Assembly (NCBI RefSeq): GCF_017810075.1
Contig: NZ_JADNYK010000003.1
Location: 310,001 to 374,000, forward strand
Direction of reading: 5' to 3'
Length of the DNA stretch: 64,000 bases
From: Pseudozobellia sp. WGM2
Lineage (GTDB): Bacteria > Bacteroidota > Bacteroidia > Flavobacteriales > Flavobacteriaceae
A program made the position numbers and the translations under genes. The notes beneath the pieces are model-generated. The model was given only the letters and a program-made list of their open reading frames with translations. It did not search any database and was not told where the DNA came from. Shown here piece by piece: positions 35,138 to 44,986 of this stretch (the first letter of the stretch is position 1; the number at the start of each line of letters is the position of its first letter).

Positions 35138-35965
35138 ATGGCTACTTCACGATATATTATCACCTTGTCATTTACATTTTTACTTACCACATTTATATCT
35201 TGTGGAGAGAAAAAAGAAAAGAAACTAGACAGCACCACCTCATCTATAGAAAAAATAGAGAAAGAAAATTGGATTTCCATTTTCAACGGCAAGGACCTTA
35301 ATGGGTGGACGATGAAAATTAACAGCTATACCTTAGGAGAAAATTTCGGTAATACCTTCAGGGTAGAAGATAGTATTCTAAAAATAAGATATGACGGTTA
35401 CGGACCCGAATTCAACAGCAGATTCGGGGCACTTTTCTTTGACAAGGAACTAAAAAACTACAGACTAAAGGTAGAATATCGCTTTGTAGGAGAAACGGCA
35501 CCCGGGGCTCCTGAATGGGGTTACCGTGACAGCGGAGTTCAAATTCACACACAGTCACCTGAATCGGTAAAGTTAGACCAACAATTTCCCATCTGTCTAG
35601 AATACAATCTACATGGCGGCAACGGTACTGACGATAGACCTCTTGGGGCAATTTGCGGCATAGGAATGCAAGTAGAAATCGACAATGTGAGAAGTTCTGA
35701 ATTCTGCAACCCCGCTAGAATCAGCAAAACCTTTCATGGAGACCAATGGGTCACCATTGAAATAGATATCAAAGATGGAAAAATGAAGCATTTTGTCAAT
35801 CGGGAAGAAATCTTGAGTTATTCAAACCCCATCTACGACGCAGACAACGAGTACGCCCAAGCCTTTTTAAGAGGTGGTGATACGACGGTTACTAAAGGGT
35901 ATATTTCTTTGCAATCTAACAGTCACCCTATTGATTTTAGAAAAATCGAGCTGCTAGAGTATTAG
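35138..35965 (+). CDS. DUF1080 (3-keto-disaccharide hydrolase-like) lipoprotein
   Basis: A 275-residue lipoprotein (lipid Cys22, followed by a Lys/Glu-rich linker). The mature part opens with WISIFNGKDLNGWTMKIN, the hallmark of the DUF1080 concanavalin-like beta-sandwich, and continues with YRDSGVQIHTQ and GYISLQSNSHPIDFRKIELLEY, both typical. Family members hydrolyse 3-keto-glycosides or bind glycans at the cell surface or in the periplasm. It overlaps the convergent small gene by 4 bp at the stop codons. Confidence 0.88.
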   Translation: MATSRYIITLSFTFLLTTFISCGEKKEKKLDSTTSSIEKIEKENWISIFNGKDLNGWTMKINSYTLGENFGNTFRVEDSILKIRYDGYGPEFNSRFGALFFDKELKNYRLKVEYRFVGETAPGAPEWGYRDSGVQIHTQSPESVKLDQQFPICLEYNLHGGNGTDDRPLGAICGIGMQVEIDNVRSSEFCNPARISKTFHGDQWVTIEIDIKDGKMKHFVNREEILSYSNPIYDADNEYAQAFLRGGDTTVTKGYISLQSNSHPIDFRKIELLEY

Positions 35966-36144
35966 CTACAGGTACTCTTTTTTGAGGCCCCGATATATGC
36001 TTTTATCATGCTATTAGAGGTGTACGCCCCAAGTATTAGAAACAGCAAAAATAATCTATTATTAGAACTATCCTTAAAAAGGTAAGCGGCAACCAGCATT
36101 AGTGCTGCCCAAATCAACGAGTTGAAAATTATTGGCTTTCTCAT
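35962..36144 (-). CDS. Small membrane protein, unknown function
   Basis: A 60-residue protein with two predicted transmembrane helices (IIFNSLIWAALMLVAAYLF and RLFLLFLILGAYTSNSMI) and a basic N-terminus MRKP. I do not recognise a family. It lies 40 bp downstream of the DUF2200 gene on the same strand, so the two may be co-transcribed. Confidence 0.5.
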   Translation of the reverse strand: MRKPIIFNSLIWAALMLVAAYLFKDSSNNRLFLLFLILGAYTSNSMIKAYIGASKKSTCS

Positions 36145-36184
36145 ATATTTATGTGTCGTGCAATTTAGAACTATGTTACAATTA

Positions 36185-36535
36185 TTATGTTCTTAGGATT
36201 TTTTCCATGGCCTTGCCCTTAGCCAATTCATCTATCAATTTATCTAAATATCTGATTTTTTGCATAAGCTCATCTTTAATCTCTTCTACCCGATGACCAC
36301 AAATAACACCTTTGATTTTTGAGACGTTAGGGTTAAGTTTCGGTGCCTGATCAAAAAAAGTCTCAAAATCCGTTTTTTGTTCTATATGACTACTCAAAGA
36401 CTTGGAGTCATACCCCGTCAACCAAAAAATTATTTCATCTACCTCTTGTTTACTACGGCCTTTTCGTTCCGCTTTATGAATATAATGAGGATAAACACTG
36501 GCGAAGGAAGTGGAAAAAATTCTATGCCTTTTCAT
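36185..36535 (-). CDS. DUF2200 family protein
   Basis: A 116-residue cytoplasmic protein. Motifs [36 protein letters not shown] and WLTGYD, and [32 protein letters not shown], match DUF2200 as found widely in bacteria. Function is unknown. The family length is normal. Confidence 0.85.
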   Translation of the reverse strand: MKRHRIFSTSFASVYPHYIHKAERKGRSKQEVDEIIFWLTGYDSKSLSSHIEQKTDFETFFDQAPKLNPNVSKIKGVICGHRVEEIKDELMQKIRYLDKLIDELAKGKAMEKILRT

Positions 36536-37064
36536 TCTGTTAACAATTTTTGAACATTTCTAAAACCTCTCAAGATTCTTCTTAAAAAACTTGGCGCTTT
36601 CCCCAGCGCTCTTCATAAAACTATGGAAAAAGTTTCCAGCCTGTTCTATCTAATAATGGTCATGACCAGATTTGATCGGACCAGGCCATATCTTTGAATA
36701 AACGACAGACCTGTTAACCAATTCGTTATAATCACGGGCAACCATGTTTTCGACAGACCATAACGGGCTAATTACAAAAGTACAGCCGCGCGAAGAAAGC
36801 CCGAACGCTCCATAAATTTTCTTCAATTCATACGCTTAAATTACATAAAACCAATCACTCTTGCACATACATCATCACTGCCCATCATTATTTAAAACCT
36901 AAAAATAAAAGCAAATTTGGCTTTAATTGAGGTTGCGATGTTTATATTGTTACAATTGTAGCAGTAAGATATGTTTTTATTAACTTAACTTTTTTTCGTA
37001 CCAGTAAATTTAAATACGCTGTCAAATTCATCCATTAAACAAGAACGAAGAAGGCCCCGTTTTT
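36536..37064. other. Intergenic region upstream of the HTCS gene
   Basis: No gene is seen in 529 bp. It contains a 10-nt palindrome TACAATTGTA at 36951-36960 and a TATATTG box at 36943-36949, too weak to call a promoter. Expression signals for the HTCS gene should lie in its right half. Confidence 0.5.
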
Positions 37065-40000
37065 ATGAAAAATACATTATTAGCTTGTTTATTCATTTTA
37101 AACCTCTTTGGTTGGCCTGTTGCATCTCAAGAAACGAAGCAAGAACTTGATTTCAACCAAATCAAGGACGGCATATCTCAGGTAGGCGTTCACACCATTA
37201 CTCAAGATAACAATGGTTTTATCTGGATAGGTACCCATGGTTCTGGCATATATCGGTATGATGGTGTGAATTATGTTTCTTACAGACCAAAAGTGCCCTA
37301 TGACGAACGGCTCAACAGTAGTTTCGTTTACTGCACATACATAGATAGTAACGAAAGACTTTGGGTGGGAACAAATATAGGCCTAGCGCTGTACGATCGA
37401 GAAAGAGATCAGTTTCGCCACATCCCCTTAATTTCAAAAACCAATCAAAATCTAGGCAATGTAGGCATCACTAGCTTACAAGGAGATAAAAATGGAAAAA
37501 TTTACATAGGCACTAATCAACAGGGGGTTTTCTTGATAGATTTAAACGATTTAAGAATTGAGAAATTACCCTTTACCGATTCAGCACAAGATTCCTTTCT
37601 TGCGATAAACGATATTAAAATTACAAATCAAGGGGTGTTCTATGCAGCAAGTAGTAGTGGCCTTCTAGAAATAGACCCAAAAGGCAAAAAAGTCGATTTG
37701 GCATTGTTCAGAAGTGGAAAAGACGCCGTTACCATAACACCGGCCTTACAGTCTTTGTTAATTGATTCTGACAATACAATTTGGGTGGGGTCTATCTACA
37801 ACGGAGTCTATAAAATAAAACTTGCCGATATTAAAACGGAACCTCTAGTAGAAAATTTCAATATTTCTTCAAATAGTATATTTTCTCTAATCGAATCACC
37901 ATATGGTGGTATTCTCTGTGGTACCGAGAACGACGGACTCTATTATCTTGAGGAAAACGGAGCTATTCTCCACCATTACCTTTTTAATAAAAATGACGAA
38001 AATAGCATTCTGTCAAACTCAATTTGGTCACTTTATAAAGATACCGACGATAGGGTATGGATGGGTTTTTATAACCGAGGAGTCGTTGTACACGACAAGT
38101 TTTTCAATAAGTTTAATCGTATTCAAAGTATATACAACAAACCGAACTCACTACAGACAAGTTCAGTGACTTCAATAGCTAGTGACGACAAAAACAATTT
38201 ATGGATCGCTATGGATGGTGGAGGCATAGACGTTTTAGACCAGTCGACCAACAAGTTTATACATATAAATACAGAGTCTAATTCAAAATATACCGGTTTA
38301 ACCAGTGATTATATACAAACACTGTTTATCGATAGCCATCAAAACTTATGGGCAGGCAGTTGGGACAAAGGTTTGTTTCTACTAAAAAAAGGTTCAACTC
38401 AATTCATTAATTACCAATTACCCATACTTATAGATCGAAAAGGCTCAAGTGCCGTCATGAGTTTTGCAGAAGATTCAAATGGTAGAATATGGATAGGATC
38501 GTTCAATCAGGGGCTATACTCCTACCAACTCAGCGATAAGTCATTCAATAACTTAGACTCCTCATCTTTTCGGTCACATGGCTTAGTTGGTAATTACATT
38601 AACAAGATAGTTATTGACGACAATGATATTACTTGGGTGTCAACGACCAATGAGTTATTCAAATTAGAGTATGGTAAAGAAGAAGATGAAAGTCCGGTTT
38701 CAATGAACCATTTTTTGGTATCTGATAATGGCAATACCTCAAACTATTATGCTTTTGACATTGTATCACTTTTTGCCGGTGAAAATCATAATTTATGGTT
38801 AGGTACTAGAGGTCTTGGTCTGGTTAAATTTAATACTTCAGATAATACGGCTATATGGTATGATGAAAAAAATGGTCTAAATATGCCGAATATTAATGGA
38901 ATCATTAAAGACTCAAATGGCAATTTGTGGCTAGATGGCACTTCAGGTATAACTATGTTCGACACAGAACAAAAAGAATTTACCAGCTACTCGAAAAACG
39001 ATGGTCTTATATCTAGTGCCTACAATAAAAATGCAGTTTACAAAGATAATGATGGCAAACTATATTTTGGGGGTACTGAGGGGGTTGACTATTTTGATCC
39101 TTCCCATATCGAATTACTTAAAACCCCACCGAACATCTATCTTAAGAACTTAAAAGTTTTTAACGAAGAAATTAAACCTGCCGAAGAAAAATCTCCGCTT
39201 ACAAAAGTACTTTCCCAAACTGACAGCATTACCTTGACCAGTAAACAATCTGTATTTACGATTGAGTACGCGGGGATCAATTTTACTAGACCTGAAGAAA
39301 ATCAATATGCGTATTACCTAGATGGGTATGAAGAGGATTGGAATTATGTGGGGGAAGCTCGTAGTGCGACCTATACGAACCTAGATGCAGGCCATTATAT
39401 CTTTAAAGTAAAAGCAGCCAATAATGATGGTGTCTGGAGCGAAACTCCTGAGATGCTTCATATAGATATATTACCACCATGGTGGCAAACCAATTGGGCA
39501 ATGCTAATTTATTTTCTCGTAATAGTGGGGCTTCTCAGTTTATTGAGAAGATTCGAAAAAAAGCGCATTTTAGATAAACAGCAGGTTGAAAATGAGCGTC
39601 AAAAAAGAATCAGGGAAGAAGAACTACATAAAGAGAGAATACAGTTCTTCACCAATGTGGCTCATGAATTTAGCTCTCCACTTACTCTAATCTTAAATCC
39701 GATAAAAGATATTTTAAGTGAAAAGGGTGATGAATATTCAAATCGCCTTAAACTAAAACACTTAACGATATATAAAAATACTGAACGCTTAATTCGTCTT
39801 ATCAACGAATTACTTGATTTCAGTAAACTAGAATCCGATAAAATAAAGATTCATGCAAGCAGGCTAAATATAGTTTCATTCATTAGGGAGGTAATCAATC
39901 ACTTTAAAGAAGAAGCACTTTCTAACCATATTGATTTGGAAGTAAATACCGAAGACGAAGTAATTTGGATTTGGGCGGATGAGGGAATGCTCGAAAAAAT

Positions 40001-41189
40001 TGTTTTCAATTTACTATCCAACGCATTTAAGATAACCCCCGATGGAGGAAAAATTTTGGTAGCCATTAAACAAGTTAATAATGGGGTTAAGTTTGAGGTT
40101 ACCGATACGGGGCCTGGTTTAAAAGATGAAGAAATCGAAAACCTTTTTCAGCGGTTTTACCAAGGTGAACCCTTAAAAAAAGGGTACTACAGCGGCACAG
40201 GAATTGGGTTAGAACTGGTAAACAGCTTTGTCAAACTTCATAAGGGTTCGGTAGATGTTAAAAGTAAATTTGGTCATGGTTCAACTTTTAGTGTGGTCTT
40301 ACCTTCTGGTAATAATCATTTTAAAGCCGCACAAATAATTACTGCAAACGGCAAAATGTCATCTTTTAGGGCGAGCCTAATTAAACCCGAGTTACCGGAA
40401 GAATCGGCCTTCACCAATAAACCAGAAAAGAGAGCAAAGACTCTTTTAATTGTAGAGGATGATACAGAACTTCGCAATTACCTAAAGAATGAGTTTAAAA
40501 ATGAATATAAAGTCGTTGTATCTAAGAATGGCAGTGATGGTTTGAGACTTGCTCAAGAAATGCTCCCAGATGTTATTATTACCGATGTGGTAATGCCTGA
40601 AATGAACGGTTACGATTTTTGTGAAGCCATTAGAACGAATATCAAGACAAGTCACATTCCTATAATGATGCTTACTGCCAAATCAAAAATGGACCATAGA
40701 ATTACGGGTATAGAGAAAGGGGCCGATGTTTATTTGGTAAAACCTTTTGACATGAAATTAGTACGGCATCACTTAAGTCAACTTATTTATAGTCGAGAGG
40801 TTATCTATAAAAAGTACTTCAAATCAATGGGCGAGATTCAAAGCGATATTAATATCACATCTTTAGATAAAGCCTTTATAGAAAAAGCGATCAATTATAC
40901 ACACGAAAATATGACCAGTCCAGGTTTAGGTGTAGAGTCGTTGGCTTCTCATTTAAATCTTAGCAGAAGTCAATTATATAGAAAAATGAAGGCCCTTACT
41001 AACCAAACGGCGAATGAGTTTATTCGAAATCAACGCTTACAACAAGCAAAGACTCTGATTGAGAATGGTAATACCGATTTGAATAATATTAGTTCGCTGG
41101 TTGGCTTTTCATCTACATCTTACTTCACACAGAGATTTAAAGATTATTATGGAGTTTCTCCTGCAGAAATGAAACATGACAATGTTTAA
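37065..41189 (+). CDS. Hybrid two-component system sensor/regulator (HTCS) of the PUL
   Basis: A 1374-residue one-protein two-component system. It has a signal peptide, then about 700 residues of propeller repeats (motifs of the form D-x-x-x-x-x-W-I-G-T/S), a Y_Y_Y domain (about 720-790), a membrane helix (WAMLIYFLVIVGLLSLL), a histidine kinase with His867 in AHEFSSPLTLI and ATP-site segments, a receiver domain with Asp1174 in IITDVVMPEMNG, and a C-terminal AraC-type helix-turn-helix (about 1275-1370). The periplasmic propellers bind oligosaccharides and the AraC domain activates PUL genes. Its position next to the SusC/SusD genes marks it as their regulator. The H-box SSP replaces the usual RTP. 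A 20-bp-phased repeat upstream of susC is its candidate operator. Confidence 0.96.
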   Translation: MKNTLLACLFILNLFGWPVASQETKQELDFNQIKDGISQVGVHTITQDNNGFIWIGTHGSGIYRYDGVNYVSYRPKVPYDERLNSSFVYCTYIDSNERLWVGTNIGLALYDRERDQFRHIPLISKTNQNLGNVGITSLQGDKNGKIYIGTNQQGVFLIDLNDLRIEKLPFTDSAQDSFLAINDIKITNQGVFYAASSSGLLEIDPKGKKVDLALFRSGKDAVTITPALQSLLIDSDNTIWVGSIYNGVYKIKLADIKTEPLVENFNISSNSIFSLIESPYGGILCGTENDGLYYLEENGAILHHYLFNKNDENSILSNSIWSLYKDTDDRVWMGFYNRGVVVHDKFFNKFNRIQSIYNKPNSLQTSSVTSIASDDKNNLWIAMDGGGIDVLDQSTNKFIHINTESNSKYTGLTSDYIQTLFIDSHQNLWAGSWDKGLFLLKKGSTQFINYQLPILIDRKGSSAVMSFAEDSNGRIWIGSFNQGLYSYQLSDKSFNNLDSSSFRSHGLVGNYINKIVIDDNDITWVSTTNELFKLEYGKEEDESPVSMNHFLVSDNGNTSNYYAFDIVSLFAGENHNLWLGTRGLGLVKFNTSDNTAIWYDEKNGLNMPNINGIIKDSNGNLWLDGTSGITMFDTEQKEFTSYSKNDGLISSAYNKNAVYKDNDGKLYFGGTEGVDYFDPSHIELLKTPPNIYLKNLKVFNEEIKPAEEKSPLTKVLSQTDSITLTSKQSVFTIEYAGINFTRPEENQYAYYLDGYEEDWNYVGEARSATYTNLDAGHYIFKVKAANNDGVWSETPEMLHIDILPPWWQTNWAMLIYFLVIVGLLSLLRRFEKKRILDKQQVENERQKRIREEELHKERIQFFTNVAHEFSSPLTLILNPIKDILSEKGDEYSNRLKLKHLTIYKNTERLIRLINELLDFSKLESDKIKIHASRLNIVSFIREVINHFKEEALSNHIDLEVNTEDEVIWIWADEGMLEKIVFNLLSNAFKITPDGGKILVAIKQVNNGVKFEVTDTGPGLKDEEIENLFQRFYQGEPLKKGYYSGTGIGLELVNSFVKLHKGSVDVKSKFGHGSTFSVVLPSGNNHFKAAQIITANGKMSSFRASLIKPELPEESAFTNKPEKRAKTLLIVEDDTELRNYLKNEFKNEYKVVVSKNGSDGLRLAQEMLPDVIITDVVMPEMNGYDFCEAIRTNIKTSHIPIMMLTAKSKMDHRITGIEKGADVYLVKPFDMKLVRHHLSQLIYSREVIYKKYFKSMGEIQSDINITSLDKAFIEKAINYTHENMTSPGLGVESLASHLNLSRSQLYRKMKALTNQTANEFIRNQRLQQAKTLIENGNTDLNNISSLVGFSSTSYFTQRFKDYYGVSPAEMKHDNV

Positions 41190-41496
41190 ACTATAGAGTG
41201 ATAATACTATATACATGTCACTTAAAAATCACCGAAACAATACATTGTTTATTTTCATTGACTGGCCAGTTAACAAATGCTCTTTTTTAATTTTTTGTTA
41301 ATGTTAAGTAAAGACCAGCATCATATATAAGTTTCGAACAAACAAGAGTGAATTTGGCTGGCGTACAAATCTGATACTTTCTAATATGTACGTTTTAAGA
41401 CTTTGAAACGATGATTATTTAAGAAATGATTTGATTTACATCTTGTTTTTCAAGAAATACCAATGAAAATCTCTCTCTCTGATAATTCCTTAAAAA

Positions 41497-41565
41497 CACA
41501 AATGCTGCATAATATTTCACAAATGTTGCAATCCGCTTCAAATGAATAAAACTCGCATCAAATGA
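41497..41565 (+). promoter_or_regulatory. Four phased CAAATG repeats, candidate HTCS operator
   Basis: CAAATG occurs at 41499, 41520, 41539 and 41559, spaced 21, 19 and 20 bp, so all lie on one helix face. The first two share CACAAATG-C/T-TGCA; the last two share CGC-T/A-TCAAATGA. AraC-type regulators usually bind direct repeats about two turns apart. The last repeat ends 25 bp before a TTTG -33 box. Confidence 0.6.
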
Positions 41566-41589
41566 GTGTTGCGTGGCATCATTCCTGTT

Positions 41590-41618
41590 TTTGTTTATTT
41601 AATTTTTTTTTAACATTT
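41590..41618 (+). promoter_or_regulatory. Candidate promoter of the susC/susD operon
   Basis: TTTG at 41590-41593, 17-bp spacer, and TAACATTT at 41611-41618. The -7 box is imperfect, as expected for an activator-dependent promoter. The leader would be about 190 nt. Confidence 0.4.
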
Positions 41619-41816
41619 ACAATTCCAAATTCATAATTATTCAAAGCTGAAATTGACATGCTGTGAATTACAGGATGTAACTTGAAATTTCAATTCAAAT
41701 TTCGCTAACCATTAATTTCTAGCTATTGTGAAATATATGATCAGGAACGGGAGGTGCTTGCGACGCCTCTTATTGTTTATAGCATTTTAAAAAATATCAA
41801 CCCACACCACCGCGGT

Positions 41817-44800
41817 ATGAAAAAACGGATTCTTTGTACAAAACAGGCTGTATCTTGTTTTGATTTTTTTGTAAAAGTCAGGCTATTGATTACAGTTGTT
41901 TTGTTTTTCCCTATTACACTTGCAGCAAGCGATTATCCACAAGACCTTATTACAGTAAAGGGTAATATAACTGAGGCCGATACGGGACTGCCTATTATTG
42001 GAGCCAGTATATTATTGCAAGGCTCGACAAAAGGTGTAATGACCGATTTTGATGGCAACTATTCCATCGATGTACCTGAAGACGCAACTTTAATTATAAG
42101 TTATATTGGCTATGCCAGGCAAACCGTTAAAGTAAACTCGCGAACAGAAATAGATATCGCAATGGTTGGTGAAGCCTCTGAGTTAGATGAGGTGATTGTA
42201 GTCGGTTATGGCACGCAGACCAAAGAGAGTGTTGTTGGTTCTATTGCCCAAGTTTCAGGTGCTGACCTTATGCAGTCTGGTGGTGTATCGACAGTTGGCC
42301 AAGCACTTACGGGCAGATTGCCGGGTGTGACAACTGTTTCCTCTACAGGTAGACCGGGTGATGAATCTCCGCAAATATTCATTCGAGGTCAAAGTTCTTG
42401 GAATGGAGGCGGGCAACCTTTAATTCTAGTAGACGGTATCGAGCGTAGCATGAATGATATCGACCCGGGCGATATTGAAAGCCTCTCCGTTTTAAAAGAT
42501 GCTTCGGCTACTGCGGTATATGGAGTAAAAGGAGCCAATGGAGTAATACTTATTACAACAAAAAGAGGTAGAGAAGGTAAGGCCCAACTTTCCCTAACGG
42601 CGAGTTCCGCTATTAAAACACTTTCTCGAATTCCTGAAAAATATGATTCTTACAATAGTTTGCTTGTCGCCAATGAGGCTATAGAAAGAACGGTGCCCGT
42701 GCGTGAGGAAGCCTGGCGAAATTATACTCCTGTCGACATTATTGAAAAATACCGAAACCCGGCAAATGATTTAGAAAGAAGTATTTATCCAGATATTGAT
42801 TGGGTAGATGCCATGCAAAAAGATTTTGCGACCGATTACAGATTAAATCTTTCCATTGCAGGTGGCACGAAATCGGTTAAATATTTCGGAGCTCTGTCAT
42901 ATCAACACGTAGGCGATATTTTTGACGCTGGTGGTTTCGATAACGGAAGGGATTATAAGACCAATTTTAATTATAACCGTTTTAATTACAGAAGTAATAT
43001 TGATTTCGATATAACATCGACAACACGGTTATCGGTAAACCTTTCCGGTTACTACGGTCTACAAAACACGAACCAAGCCGACCCACAATTACTGTATAGC
43101 AGTATTTATTCTTTGGCACCGAACTTATATACGCCTATCTACGAAGATGGCACTTACGGCAGAGCCATAACGGAGAACTTTGAACTGAGCAACCCTGCAG
43201 TAATATTAACGGCAAAGGGGTTCACAAAAAATCATCGTGTTCAGGTCAACAGCGATTTTGTATTGGATCAAAAGTTAGATTTTCTTTTAAAAGGCCTGAG
43301 CTTCACCGGTCGATTATCTTATGATAACAATTTTAGGGGTGAAGGTGGTATTGTAGAAGATAACCCGGGTGGATTGGACAATGTAGTTTATAAAATTTAC
43401 GATCAAGACGGGTCTGAACAAATAGTTTCCCCGGTCGGCACGAACCAGTTCGATTTTGTTTTGAACCCATGGGAGCAGAACGGTCTCGCTATACAAGATT
43501 GGGAGACCAGTAGACGTCTATTCTATCAGCTTTCGTTCAATTACAACAGAAGTTTTGCAGACAAACACAATACTACGGTATTAATGTTAATGAATAGAGA
43601 AGAATATGCAATCGGTAGTATGTTCCCTAGATATCGTGAAGATTGGGTAGCACGTGCAACGTACAATTATGATGGTCGTTATTTTATCGATGTAAACGGC
43701 GCGTATAACGGGTCAGAAAAATATGGGCCTGGTTATAAATTCGAGTTGTTTCCCTCAGTTGCTTTAGGCTGGATGCTTAGTAACGAATCTTTCATGGAGT
43801 CGGCTACATGGCTTGATAAACTTAAAATAAGAGGCTCGTACGGTATCGTCGGCGATGATAGCGCGGGTGAAAGATGGGCCTATTTGTCTCAATGGTCGAG
43901 TGGCGGTAGCGCTTTCCTGAACAATGTCAACCCTTATGGTACTCGCTCCCCTTATACTTTTCGAATGGAGAGTATAATCGGTAACCCCAACTTACAATGG
44001 GAGACGTCTGAAAAAGCAAATTTAGGTTTTGAATTATCTGTTCTGAAAAATAGTCTTTCGTTAGAGGTCGACTTATTTAAAGAAGATAGGCACGATATTA
44101 TCGTACCGGCCGATTCTCGAAGTGTACCTAGCTTTTTTGGCTTTCAACCGGCAGATTTCAATATTGGGGAAACCACAGTAGAAGGTATTGAAGTTTCTGT
44201 AGACTATAAGAAGCAATTGACCCAATACTGGGATATCTGGTCAAATTTTGCCTATACCAAGGCAAAAGATGAAATTATTTATAAAGAAGACCCCTTATTA
44301 AAACCGACGTATCAGAAGGAAGAAGGTTTTGCCATCGGCCAGCCGAGAGTAAATATAAGAGGTGATATTTTAACCTCTTGGGATGATGTATATGGTGCCA
44401 CCCCTCAAGAAAACAGTCAAGAAACGAGACGGCCCGGGTATTACGATGAAATCGATTTTAATGGAGATGGAGTCGTTAATGCTGATGATGCAGTACCGTT
44501 CGGTTACACAGTTCGACCACAGAATACCTATAACTTCTCGTTAGGTACCGGTTACAAGAACCTGTCGTTTATGGTACAATTTTATGGGGTAAGCAATGCT
44601 ACTAAAAACTTTACCGATAGATCGTTTATGCTTGAAACCCCCTTGTTCTTCGAATACAAGTCTGATTACTGGAGTGTCGATAACCCAAATGGTGAAGAAG
44701 TGCTTCCCTCATGGTTGGGTACAGGGGGTGGCACAGATTCGTATCGTAATTGGTACGACGCATCTTTTGTCAGACTCAAGAATATTGAATTGGCTTACAC

Positions 44801-44975
44801 TTTTCAGACCGAAAATGGAAGTAGTTATAAAGTTTACGTCAGTGGCAATGATTTGGCTTACTGGTCAGATTTGCCAGATGATAGACAAGATAACACTGGT
44901 GAGACGGCTTCTCAATATCGAGGTGATTATCCGACGTTCAAAAGATATAACATCGGACTAAACATTAACTTTTAA
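41817..44975 (+). CDS. SusC-family TonB-dependent glycan transporter (pair 1)
   Basis: 1052 residues from the ATG at 41817 (MKKRILCTKQ); an in-frame ATG 63 bp upstream is less likely as it adds a polar leader. After the signal peptide comes a CarboxypepD_reg-like domain (VKGNITEADTGLPIIGASILLQGST ... IISYIGYA), the TonB-box region DEVIVVGYGTQ at about 124-134, a plug domain (PLILVDGIERSMNDIDPGDIESLSVLKDASATAVYGVKGANGVI) and a large beta-barrel ending in NIGLNINF. It imports oligosaccharides with its SusD partner encoded 11 bp downstream. It is the first gene of the PUL operon. Confidence 0.96.
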   Translation: MKKRILCTKQAVSCFDFFVKVRLLITVVLFFPITLAASDYPQDLITVKGNITEADTGLPIIGASILLQGSTKGVMTDFDGNYSIDVPEDATLIISYIGYARQTVKVNSRTEIDIAMVGEASELDEVIVVGYGTQTKESVVGSIAQVSGADLMQSGGVSTVGQALTGRLPGVTTVSSTGRPGDESPQIFIRGQSSWNGGGQPLILVDGIERSMNDIDPGDIESLSVLKDASATAVYGVKGANGVILITTKRGREGKAQLSLTASSAIKTLSRIPEKYDSYNSLLVANEAIERTVPVREEAWRNYTPVDIIEKYRNPANDLERSIYPDIDWVDAMQKDFATDYRLNLSIAGGTKSVKYFGALSYQHVGDIFDAGGFDNGRDYKTNFNYNRFNYRSNIDFDITSTTRLSVNLSGYYGLQNTNQADPQLLYSSIYSLAPNLYTPIYEDGTYGRAITENFELSNPAVILTAKGFTKNHRVQVNSDFVLDQKLDFLLKGLSFTGRLSYDNNFRGEGGIVEDNPGGLDNVVYKIYDQDGSEQIVSPVGTNQFDFVLNPWEQNGLAIQDWETSRRLFYQLSFNYNRSFADKHNTTVLMLMNREEYAIGSMFPRYREDWVARATYNYDGRYFIDVNGAYNGSEKYGPGYKFELFPSVALGWMLSNESFMESATWLDKLKIRGSYGIVGDDSAGERWAYLSQWSSGGSAFLNNVNPYGTRSPYTFRMESIIGNPNLQWETSEKANLGFELSVLKNSLSLEVDLFKEDRHDIIVPADSRSVPSFFGFQPADFNIGETTVEGIEVSVDYKKQLTQYWDIWSNFAYTKAKDEIIYKEDPLLKPTYQKEEGFAIGQPRVNIRGDILTSWDDVYGATPQENSQETRRPGYYDEIDFNGDGVVNADDAVPFGYTVRPQNTYNFSLGTGYKNLSFMVQFYGVSNATKNFTDRSFMLETPLFFEYKSDYWSVDNPNGEEVLPSWLGTGGGTDSYRNWYDASFVRLKNIELAYTFQTENGSSYKVYVSGNDLAYWSDLPDDRQDNTGETASQYRGDYPTFKRYNIGLNINF

Positions 44976-44986
44976 TATAATAAACA

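Larger units (their letters stand above)
41190..41816. other. PUL control region between HTCS and first susC
   Basis: No gene is seen in 627 bp. It carries four phased CAAATG repeats and a candidate promoter (given separately). The rest is AT-rich. Confidence 0.7.

Noticed and set aside
44596-44961. 121-codon + strand frame inside susC 1
   Set aside because: It is in another frame of the strongly conserved C-terminal barrel of SusC and reads as a shadow.
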